A DNA stretch of 29,600 nucleotides, from NCBI GenBank assembly GCA_050251615.1, contig JBFWMM010000035.1, positions 1 through 29,600 of the forward strand, read 5' to 3'. Source of the stretch: Sedimentisphaera sp050251615. GTDB lineage: Bacteria > Planctomycetota > Phycisphaerae > Sedimentisphaerales > Sedimentisphaeraceae. Both the position numbers and the translations under genes were made by a program. This document shows positions 7,477 to 13,685 of the stretch, piece after piece. The notes under the pieces are model-generated. The model saw nothing but the letters and a program-made list of their open reading frames with translations. It was not told the DNA's origin and did not search any database. Each line of letters starts with the position of its first letter. Positions within the stretch are counted from its first letter, which is position 1.

Positions 7477-7938
7477 ATGAATAAGATTATAATCAACATA
7501 CGCCATATCATAATTTTCGTGTCTATTACCTTAATCCTGGACAACTTACTTTTTGCCATTACTGATGTGAGCGGTTTGCACTTGACCGTCAAAAACACAT
7601 ATTTGAGCGGACTTTGTTTCCTTAAGTTTACAACTTTAGTATCAATACTATTGGCAACTTTAATCTATCGCAAGCTTTTTGATGCCAAACGCAACTTTCT
7701 CATGGTAAGCATTCTCGCTTTCACCGCTTTGCGTAACTTAAGCATATTAAGGGAAACGGGGACAATAATTCCAATCACGGCAATTATATTAGAAATACTT
7801 TTTGTTATGGTGGCATTATTACTATCCTGCTTCTTCCTCAGCAAAGTGCGTTTAAGACATATTGCCGTAAGTCCCAAAATAGACATGGTGCTGTCTGCCG
7901 CCTCTTTTGTAATTTGCACATTGTATTTTCTAACATAA
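7477..7938 (+). CDS. Small integral membrane protein, possible immunity partner of the RHS tip
   Basis: 153 aa with about four hydrophobic helices: near residues 8-30, 44-63, 96-122 and 136-152. There is no signal-peptide cleavage site and no motif I recognise. It lies 17 nt after the RHS-tip stop on the same strand and shares its low GC content, so the two probably travelled together. In RHS and other polymorphic toxin loci the gene after the toxin tip normally encodes immunity, and membrane immunity proteins are common. That role is inferred from position only; the gene could equally be an unrelated orphan. Confidence 0.6.
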   Translation: MNKIIINIRHIIIFVSITLILDNLLFAITDVSGLHLTVKNTYLSGLCFLKFTTLVSILLATLIYRKLFDAKRNFLMVSILAFTALRNLSILRETGTIIPITAIILEILFVMVALLLSCFFLSKVRLRHIAVSPKIDMVLSAASFVICTLYFLT

Positions 7939-7959
7939 AATAAATTTAGGGGACAGGTG

Positions 7960-8091
7960 ATGTTTTTTGATGGCGGAAAGAGACTTACCTACAACTCCGA
8001 CGGCCCTCTCGCGAGCGTCCTTGCGGGCGATGCGGTTGCATTTAATCCTGTGGATTCTGTAAATCCTGTCAAAAAATCTCAGACGGGATAA
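7960..8091 (+). pseudogene. RHS repeat scrap ending in a dispersed repeat
   Basis: A 43-codon frame reads FDGGKRLTYNSDGPLASVLA near its start, which is an RHS/YD-type repeat unit. It then runs into the dispersed repeat at 8061-8089 and stops. Spacing after the membrane gene is 21 nt. It is either a scar of the parent RHS gene, into which the tip/immunity cassette was placed, or the start of a lost second cassette. Confidence 0.55.
8061..8089. repeat. Dispersed repeat, copy 2
   Basis: A direct-orientation copy of the element at 6763-6792, differing by one substitution and one indel over 30 bp. It disrupts the RHS scrap. Together the two copies bracket 6793-8060. Confidence 0.6.
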
Positions 8092-8111
8092 AGGGGCGAT
8101 TTATAATTCAG

Positions 8112-8126
8112 ATTCAAGATTCAAAA
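8112..8126. repeat. Short dispersed repeat, copy 2
   Basis: A second exact copy of the 15-mer ATTCAAGATTCAAAA, also at 6388-6402, in the spacer beyond the RHS scrap. Confidence 0.45.
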
Positions 8127-8153
8127 CTCCATTTACTCCGCTACCTCCCTGTT

Positions 8154-8205
8154 GAAAAAAGGGGAGAGTCAAGCGATGCCTCAGCTTAGAGTCTCAGTTC
8201 CCCTT
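8154..8205 (-). terminator. Possible terminator of the miaB-mltA-SDR operon
   Basis: In the minus-strand transcript GGGGA and TCCCC close a structure with an inner AAGC/GCTT stem, followed by a run of seven U. The outer stem is short and the loop large, so strength is uncertain. Its location 22 nt after the SDR stop is right for an operon end. Confidence 0.4.
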
Positions 8206-8226
8206 GCCATTTGCTTTTTTTCACGG

Positions 8227-8943
8227 CTACTCAATATACAGCGAGCGGCCGCCGTCAACGGAGATGATCTGGCCGGTGATATAGTCGTTGGCAAGCAGCA
8301 TCAGCACAACCTGCGTAATTTCTTCGTGTGTACCGGAGCGGCCGAGCGGGATTTTCGTAAGCAGGTTCGCATACCTTTCCATTGAAAGTCCATCGGAATC
8401 AATGAGCCCGGGAGCGACCGCGTTGACCCTCGTATGTGGGGCGAGCTCTGCCGCAAGGCGTAGCGTACTGCTCTCAAGAAGCGCTTTACTGCGGCAGTAT
8501 GTGCTGTAAGATGGCCAGCGCAGCCTCGCGCCGATGTCTGTTATGTTGACAACGCTTTTCAGACGGAACGATTTCTGCCGTGCGAGCATTTTTGTCAGTT
8601 CAACGGGAGAGGTGCTGTTTACCCTGAGCATAGGCTCAAGGTTGAAAACATCAGTATCGGGCACGAACATAGATGCGCTGTTCACAAGGACAACTTCTTT
8701 ACAGCCCGATGCGAGGATTGACGTGGCTGTTTTGAAGCAATCTTCACGAATATCGCGTGAGGAAAGGTCAACTTTAACGAAGCTCGCGCTCATCCCCTTC
8801 TGCTTGAACGCGGAGTCCAGATTATCCTGCTCGGTTTTCCTGCCGTAGAGGCATACGCAGTTATAGCCGGCTTCGCCCAGGGCGAGAGCTGTCGAGCTGC
8901 CGAGCTTGCCTGTTGAACCGGTTATAACCGCACATCTTTCCAT
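8227..8943 (-). CDS. SDR-family reductase, pteridine-reductase (FolM/PTR1)-like
   Basis: 238 aa with a Rossmann short-chain dehydrogenase fold. The NAD(P)-binding motif is TGSTGKLG (residues 8-15), and VNSAS (87-91) stands where classical SDRs have NNAG. The catalytic set is Tyr149 and Lys153 in YCRSK. Asp136 lies 13 residues before the Tyr, where classical SDRs have Ser; that Asp is characteristic of PTR1/FolM pteridine reductases. The end, ISVDGG, is typical. Reduction of dihydrobiopterin or dihydrofolate with NADPH is therefore likely but not proven, and another quinoid or keto substrate is possible. It starts 9 nt after the mltA stop, as the last gene of the operon. Confidence 0.75.
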   Translation of the reverse strand: MERCAVITGSTGKLGSSTALALGEAGYNCVCLYGRKTEQDNLDSAFKQKGMSASFVKVDLSSRDIREDCFKTATSILASGCKEVVLVNSASMFVPDTDVFNLEPMLRVNSTSPVELTKMLARQKSFRLKSVVNITDIGARLRWPSYSTYCRSKALLESSTLRLAAELAPHTRVNAVAPGLIDSDGLSMERYANLLTKIPLGRSGTHEEITQVVLMLLANDYITGQIISVDGGRSLYIE

Positions 8944-8952
8944 AGCGCCCCG

Positions 8953-10131
8953 TTACTTCGCGATAAGGTAGTACAGCCGGCCTTCTTCGTACGTCTTGCC
9001 GGCGACGGTTCCCGCGAGGTCCCCCTGGCCCATGTACACATCACAGCGCCCTGCCGCCCTGATGGCTCCGCCTGTGTCCTGATCGAGCATAAAACCCTGA
9101 TACGGATAAACTACAACCCCGCTGCCAACTGCTCTGGGCAGGGACGTATCGATGTAGCATAGCGCGGCGCGGGGGAAGATTGTTTTGTCGGTTGCGATGG
9201 AACGCATCGCGATGACGGGCTCGTTGATGCTGCCTGCGGGGTTACCGCTGGTTTCGTGGAAGAAGATGAATCGCGGGTTGCGGTTCACAAATTTCGCAAC
9301 CTCGGATTTGTGCACGGCGAAATAATCGATCATTGCTTTGAGGCTCATCTTATCGAGCGGGATGCCCGCTTCTGTGCTGAGGCTCGTGGCGATTGGTTTG
9401 TAGTCGTAGCCGTTTGTGGCAGCATAGCCGACGGTAATCAATCGACCGTCCGGCAGGCGAATCTTTGCTGAGCCCTGAACATGCGCAATGTAAACTTCAA
9501 ACGGGTCTTCGAGATAGATAAACTCAAGGCCGTTGAGCAGTCCGGAGCTCTCGATAGCCGCCCTTTCAGGATACGGCACAACATCGCCCGTTGCGGATTT
9601 ATAGCCGAGGGTTTCGCCGTTCGGGGCTTTTACAAGGTTCTCGGGCATTGAGTACAGTGGATAATTAAATCTCTCACTGCGCTCATAGGAGCCGTTGAAG
9701 ATGGGGGTATAATAGCCGGTGAAGAGGACTGTACCGCGCTTGTCGCAGCCAACAGACATATACACATCAAAGCTTCTGCGAATCTTGGTCGACATCACCT
9801 CCGGCGAATTACCGCTGTCGATAATATCACGCATCAGCTCAAGGCCCTCACGCACCTTCGCGTGGCTTATGCCCTGCATCGGGAAGAATGTTTCGCTTGA
9901 TGGCTTGGCGAGATAGTCCAGCGAATTGTTCACGGCCTCGCGAAGCGATACGAGATTGGAGCAGGCGCGCGTGAAATCAGGCAGCTGTGAAGGGTCTGTA
10001 ATCTTGACAAGCGCATCCTCGCCGGGCAGCAGAGGGGCGTTGTAATCTTTCTCTTCTACTTTTGCCGTCTTACAGCCGGTGAACACAAACAAAGAAAGCG
10101 CCGCAAGCAGGCAGAGCGTTATACGTTTCAT
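8953..10131 (-). CDS. mltA: Membrane-bound lytic murein transglycosylase A (lipoprotein)
   Basis: About 392 aa from the ATG at 10131. This start gives a clean lipoprotein signal, MKRITLCLLAALSLFVFTGC, whose Cys would be lipidated; a TTG 42 nt upstream would spoil it. The MltA barrel follows (FTGYYTPIFNGSYERSERFN; FEVYIAHVQGSAKIRLPDG; FFHETSGNPAGSINEP). The C-terminal 3D domain has GFMLDQDTGGAIRAAGRCDV. The Asp of DQDTGGAI matches the family's catalytic Asp position. The enzyme cleaves peptidoglycan glycan strands to 1,6-anhydromuropeptides at the outer membrane. Length is close to the usual 350-400. It lies 61 nt after miaB, and the SDR follows 9 nt downstream. Confidence 0.92.
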   Translation of the reverse strand: MKRITLCLLAALSLFVFTGCKTAKVEEKDYNAPLLPGEDALVKITDPSQLPDFTRACSNLVSLREAVNNSLDYLAKPSSETFFPMQGISHAKVREGLELMRDIIDSGNSPEVMSTKIRRSFDVYMSVGCDKRGTVLFTGYYTPIFNGSYERSERFNYPLYSMPENLVKAPNGETLGYKSATGDVVPYPERAAIESSGLLNGLEFIYLEDPFEVYIAHVQGSAKIRLPDGRLITVGYAATNGYDYKPIATSLSTEAGIPLDKMSLKAMIDYFAVHKSEVAKFVNRNPRFIFFHETSGNPAGSINEPVIAMRSIATDKTIFPRAALCYIDTSLPRAVGSGVVVYPYQGFMLDQDTGGAIRAAGRCDVYMGQGDLAGTVAGKTYEEGRLYYLIAK

Positions 10132-10192
10132 AAGCTTTTCATCTCCGAAAGAATGTCTGTTTATTTTAATCAATGCCCCGTGCTTTTGCGGC

Positions 10193-11578
10193 TCAAAGCG
10201 AACCGAAAAGCGTGAGCGAGGCGCTCTTATCTATACGAACATCGACAAAATTGCCGCTGAGTTTTTCAGGGCCGTTGAACACTACGATGTAGTCATCAGC
10301 GGTGCGTGCGATGAGCTGCGGATTACCGGAGGCGCCCGCGTCGTTCAGATGGGGCTTTTTGCTCAGCCCTTCCACAAACACCCTGACAGTCCTGCCGACA
10401 AACCTCTCGTTATCCACCGCGCTGACCGCGTCCTGAACCGCGAGCAACTCGATATTGCGCTCGCGCTTGACGGCATCGGGGATGCTGTCTTCGAGCCTCA
10501 TCTCGGTCTTTGTGCCCGGGCGCGGCGAATACTTGAACGCGAATATGTTTTTGTACCTTATCTTCTCGACAAGCTCCACCGTACGGCGGAAGTCTCCATC
10601 CGTCTCGCCGGGGAATCCCACGATGAAATCGCTCGCAACAGCCATCTCCGGCACATACTCGCGCGCTCTTTCAACCAGCTCGCAGTACTGCTCCACCGTA
10701 TAATTGCGGTTCATCGCACGTAAAATGTCGTTGGAGCCGCTCTGGGCGGGGATATGCAGATACGGGCAAACCTTGTCTATGTCTCTCATCGCCTCGAAAA
10801 GCGGGTCTATGTAGTCTATGTAGGGGTAGTTGGTAACGAATTTTATCCATTCTATCCCGTCAACCTGCGCAACCTTCTCAAGGATGTCGTGCAGGCGATA
10901 TTCGCGGCCTTCTTCTGTATGCCGGTAGGAGTTTACCGTCTGGCCGAGCAGGGTTATCTGGCGCACGCCTTCACCTGCGAGCCTGCGCACCTGCTCGATA
11001 ATCTGTGAGGGTTTCCTCGACACCTCCGGCCCGCGCACATAAGGTACGATGCAGTAGCTGCAGAAGTTGTTGCAGCCGCGCATAACGCGCACAAACGCCT
11101 GCGATTTACCGCCGGCACCTTCGTGGTCGTAAGCGGTTTCAAAATCATCGAGAGAGCTCGCGGCGGTTTCAGCGGGCTTTGTGCGAATCTTCTCGGCAAC
11201 ATTGAGCTGCTTTTTTTCGCCGCCAAGCGCCTTGCTTACCATACCGAGAAGCTCGGGGATCTGGCCGGGGCCGCAGACGAGGTCGATTTCTTCGTGTTTG
11301 AGAAGGTCATCGCCGAGGCGTTGTGCCATACAGCCGATTACACCGACAACGAGCTGCTTGCCGTTCTTTTTGAGGTGTTTGGAGTAGCCCAGGCGCGAGA
11401 GCACCTTCCGCTCCGCGTTATCGCGCACAGAACAGGTGTTCATCAGCACAACATCGGCCATTTCCTCTTTATCTACAAGCTCGTACCCCGCCCGCCTGAA
11501 CGAATTTTCCACAAGCCCTGTGTCGAGCTTGTTCATCTGGCAGCCGAAGCTGGCTATGTATAATTTTTTGCTTTCCAT
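10193..11578 (-). CDS. miaB: tRNA-2-methylthio-N6-dimethylallyladenosine synthase MiaB
   Basis: 461 aa from the ATG at 11578; a longer frame upstream (TTSAP-type sequence) is not family-like. The N-terminal MTTase domain carries Cys13, Cys49 and Cys83 (FGCQMNKLD, NTCSVRDNAE, IGCMAQ) for the auxiliary 4Fe-4S cluster. The radical SAM cluster is Cys169, 173 and 176 in CNNFCSYC, followed by IVPYVRGPEVSRKP. GQTVNSY and a C-terminal TRAM-type RNA-binding domain complete the family pattern. It methylthiolates i6A37 in tRNAs reading UNN codons. GQTVNSY and the full architecture favour MiaB over MtaB or RimO. There is no SD; the promoter lies only about 9 nt upstream, so the message is probably leaderless. 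Confidence 0.95.
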   Translation of the reverse strand: MESKKLYIASFGCQMNKLDTGLVENSFRRAGYELVDKEEMADVVLMNTCSVRDNAERKVLSRLGYSKHLKKNGKQLVVGVIGCMAQRLGDDLLKHEEIDLVCGPGQIPELLGMVSKALGGEKKQLNVAEKIRTKPAETAASSLDDFETAYDHEGAGGKSQAFVRVMRGCNNFCSYCIVPYVRGPEVSRKPSQIIEQVRRLAGEGVRQITLLGQTVNSYRHTEEGREYRLHDILEKVAQVDGIEWIKFVTNYPYIDYIDPLFEAMRDIDKVCPYLHIPAQSGSNDILRAMNRNYTVEQYCELVERAREYVPEMAVASDFIVGFPGETDGDFRRTVELVEKIRYKNIFAFKYSPRPGTKTEMRLEDSIPDAVKRERNIELLAVQDAVSAVDNERFVGRTVRVFVEGLSKKPHLNDAGASGNPQLIARTADDYIVVFNGPEKLSGNFVDVRIDKSASLTLFGSL

Positions 11579-11587
11579 AGGCGCAGA

Positions 11588-11615
11588 AGTATAGTCAGAG
11601 GGGCAAAAAAAGCAA
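11588..11615 (-). promoter_or_regulatory. Promoter of miaB operon, likely leaderless
   Basis: Reading leftwards, TTGCTT (11615-11610) and TATACT (11593-11588) are 16 bp apart. The -10 box ends 9 nt before the miaB ATG, so transcription would start within about 3 nt of the start codon. This fits the absence of any Shine-Dalgarno sequence. Confidence 0.5.
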
Positions 11616-11773
11616 AATACGGAGGCGAAATTTGCAAATTCAGGGTTCATAATTCCAAATCCTGATTCTTACCACCCCTGTCACCTTTCGCTTGCGCAAC
11701 CAATTTTCTTCGCTTCTGTCAGCTCGGAGTTTGCCCGCACGACCTCAAGGATTCAGTTTTTGTGTAATTTGCG

Positions 11774-11801
11774 TTGACATTCAGCCGGACGAAAATACAA
11801 T
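11774..11801 (+). promoter_or_regulatory. Sigma70 promoter of the CARF-sigma54 activator gene
   Basis: TTGACA and TACAAT are 16 bp apart, with a predicted start near 11808, 33 nt before the ATG. GGGAGA 4-5 nt before the ATG is the SD. The activator itself therefore appears to be sigma70-transcribed. Confidence 0.6.
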
Positions 11802-11840
11802 CCCTTTTGTCATTACAAATTCTTTTGTACGGGAGACATC

Positions 11841-13406
11841 ATGCGGATTCTTATTTCCTGGCTCGGCCATACGGACATCAAATCACTGCTTGAGACAGAG
11901 CTTGCTGAGAAGATTAAAGGCTTTGTCGGCCTGCCGCACGCTTTGCCGGATGATGGAGGCCCCATCAAGACGATGCTGCTCAACGACAGCTTTTCCAAAC
12001 TCTACATCATCAGCAATCTGCCGAAAGACATAACTGATGCATACGTAAACACCCTCGGCAACCTGGAGACGAAGGTACATCTTACGAAGCTGGACAATCC
12101 CGCCGATTACCTTGAAATATACAAAAAGACCAGCGAATTTATGAATCTCGTTGCAGAGGATTGCAGCAGGGAAGGTGTTGAGATGAACATTCTTCTCAGT
12201 TCGGGAACCCCGGCTATGGCCGGCATATTTGTCCTGCTTGGAAAAACAAGATACAAGGCCCGCTTCTGGCAAACTTGGCAAGGCAAATCCACCGAAGCGC
12301 TTATTCCGTTCGACATAACGATGGATGTTGTGCCTGACATGATCAACAGGTCCGACGACTACCTGAAAAAACTGGCCGAGAGCTATTCCAGAAGCGGCCA
12401 CAGTATGCCTTACATCATCGGAAACTCAAAGCCCATCTTTTGGGCCGCCCACCGCGCCGAAAAGGCTGCGCGGCAGAGCGTCAGTGTGCTTCTGACAGGC
12501 GAAAGCGGCACGGGCAAAGAGCTGTTCGCGCGTGCGATTCACGAAATGAGCCCGCGGCGGCACAGACCGTTCGTAGCTATAAATTGCGCCGCAATCCCTG
12601 CCGAGCTTATGGAATCCGAGCTTTTCGGGCATAAGCGAGGCGCATTCACAGGCGCCATTGCCGATAAAGACGGCGCGTTCAAGACCGCCCACGGCGGCAC
12701 AATCTTTCTTGACGAAATAGCTGATTGCCCGCTCCAGATTCAAGCCAAGCTGCTGCGAGCCCTTCAGCCGCCACCGGGGAGCAGATTGTCGCACAGGGAA
12801 TTTTCGCCTGTCGGAGCGACTGACATTGAGACGAGTGATGTCAGAATCATCGCCGCAACCAACAGGAACCTCGCCGAAATGATAAATGAGCGCAGTTTTC
12901 GCGAGGACTTGTTTTACAGGCTTTCAACCATCAACATCAGTTTGCCGCCGCTGAGGGAAAGATGTCTGGATATTGAGCCGCTTGCACTGCGATTCCTTGA
13001 GGAAATAAACAAGCAGTTCAAAGAAGAAGACAGCGAGCATCAGTACAAGATTTTTTCTGATGACGCAATTTCTTTTATGAAACACCACTACTGGCCAGGT
13101 AATGTGCGCGAGCTTTACAACGCAATTATTCAGGCTGTGGTTATGTGCATGGGAAATACTATTACGGAAGATGACGTTCGTTCGGCAATCAATTACAACT
13201 CTCCGGAACATAAGTTTTGCAGTGAATTGCCAAGCGACATCGGCAATGGAATCAACCTTGACAGCATTGTTAAGTCTTTGCAGAAAAATTACTTAAAGGA
13301 AGCTCTCGAAAAAACGGGCGGCAACAAAACTCGGGCGGCAGAGCTTCTTGGAATGAAGAACTACCAGACCCTTGACGCCATGGCACGCAGACTCGGAGTA
13401 TTGTGA
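11841..13406 (+). CDS. Sigma54-dependent transcriptional activator with RtcR/CARF-like N-terminal domain
   Basis: 521 aa. Residues 1-165 resemble the CARF (CRISPR-associated Rossmann fold) sensor of RtcR. MRILISWLGH opens the fold, and the ligand-loop motif is LLSSGTPAM (118-126). The preceding LDNPADYLEIYKKTSEF aligns by eye with the E. coli RtcR segment. Residues 190-430 are the AAA+ domain: Walker A GESGTGKE (220-227), the sigma54-contact loop GAFTGA (267-272), Walker B GGTIFLDE (285-292), arginine region REDLFYRL (354-361) and the signature WPGNVREL (418-425). Residues 478-521 are a Fis-type HTH (TGGNKTRAAELLGM). RtcR switches on RNA-repair genes rtcBA, but none are here. A sigma54 promoter lies 23 nt downstream. 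The ligand is unknown; a cyclic oligoadenylate or an RNA end is inferred from CARF biology. Confidence 0.88.
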   Translation: MRILISWLGHTDIKSLLETELAEKIKGFVGLPHALPDDGGPIKTMLLNDSFSKLYIISNLPKDITDAYVNTLGNLETKVHLTKLDNPADYLEIYKKTSEFMNLVAEDCSREGVEMNILLSSGTPAMAGIFVLLGKTRYKARFWQTWQGKSTEALIPFDITMDVVPDMINRSDDYLKKLAESYSRSGHSMPYIIGNSKPIFWAAHRAEKAARQSVSVLLTGESGTGKELFARAIHEMSPRRHRPFVAINCAAIPAELMESELFGHKRGAFTGAIADKDGAFKTAHGGTIFLDEIADCPLQIQAKLLRALQPPPGSRLSHREFSPVGATDIETSDVRIIAATNRNLAEMINERSFREDLFYRLSTINISLPPLRERCLDIEPLALRFLEEINKQFKEEDSEHQYKIFSDDAISFMKHHYWPGNVRELYNAIIQAVVMCMGNTITEDDVRSAINYNSPEHKFCSELPSDIGNGINLDSIVKSLQKNYLKEALEKTGGNKTRAAELLGMKNYQTLDAMARRLGVL

Positions 13407-13428
13407 AAAAAATATTTTTACGCCTTTT

Positions 13429-13444
13429 TGGCACGGCAATCGCT
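13429..13444 (+). promoter_or_regulatory. Sigma54 (-24/-12) promoter
   Basis: TGGCACGGCAATCGCT matches the sigma54 consensus TGGCACRNNNNTTGCW with one mismatch (TCGC for TTGC) and has the required GG-N10-GC spacing. The predicted start is about 13455, the foot of the first hairpin of the candidate RNA. The sigma54 activator gene ends 23 nt upstream, so a local regulatory pair is likely. Confidence 0.65.
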
Positions 13445-13451
13445 GAATAAA

Positions 13452-13578
13452 TTCTCGTGAAACTTGACCGCCTCCTGGTAATTCGGAAATCTACGAAAGG
13501 CAAAAGGGTTGAGAACGAGGAGCAACGGCGCCCTGCCGTGTTGTCGCGAGGGTAACGCCCGCTTTTGCGGGAGTTACC
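13452..13578 (+). ncRNA. Candidate structured RNA or structured leader, sigma54-driven
   Basis: Three hairpins occur in a row. The first is long: TTCTCGT (13452-13458) pairs with ACGAGGA (13515-13521), CTTGACC with GGTTGAG (13507-13513), and GCCT with AGGC, leaving an apical loop of about 24 nt. The second is ACGGC/GCCGT (13525-13539). The third is GGTAAC-CCCGC with GCGGG-GTTACC (13551-13578), 11 bp with one mismatch and a TTTT loop. The RNA would begin at the sigma54 start. It may be a free small RNA or the 5' leader of the ASKHA gene that begins at 13686. It does not match the cobalamin, SAM or SAH riboswitch cores I know. The pairings were found by eye, without energy calculation or covariation. 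Confidence 0.45.
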
Positions 13579-13621
13579 TTTCGGCGGCGCAATCACACAC
13601 CTGATTGACTTACCCCCCCCC

Positions 13622-13649
13622 TGTTAAAAAATAATAAACGAGCTATAAT
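13622..13649 (+). promoter_or_regulatory. Possible sigma70 promoter of the ASKHA gene
   Basis: A perfect -10 box TATAAT (13644-13649) has only a poor -35 (TGTTAA, 16 bp upstream). A run of nine C precedes it. Transcription would start near 13656, 30 nt before the ATG. This gives the ASKHA gene an entry point independent of the sigma54 promoter. Confidence 0.4.
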
Positions 13650-13685
13650 GAGGTTGTTGAAATATAACAACAGAGGAATAGCAAA

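Noticed and set aside
10079..10723. Plus-strand frame of 214 codons
   Set aside because: It is antisense to the mltA start and the miaB 3' end, with no motif or plausible start. It is a shadow.
11841..13406. CRISPR array or cas genes near the CARF protein
   Set aside because: No regularly spaced direct repeats and no cas-like frames were seen anywhere in the window. CARF domains also occur outside CRISPR loci.
13457..13555. Short GTG frame of 32 codons in the structured-RNA region
   Set aside because: It has no Shine-Dalgarno sequence, starts inside the hairpin stem and matches nothing. The pairing explains the sequence better.
13446..13685. Cobalamin or SAH riboswitch before the ASKHA gene
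   Set aside because: The B12-box and the conserved cores are absent. CAACGGCGCC at 13523-13532 resembles part of the SAH riboswitch, but the partner strand is not in the right place.
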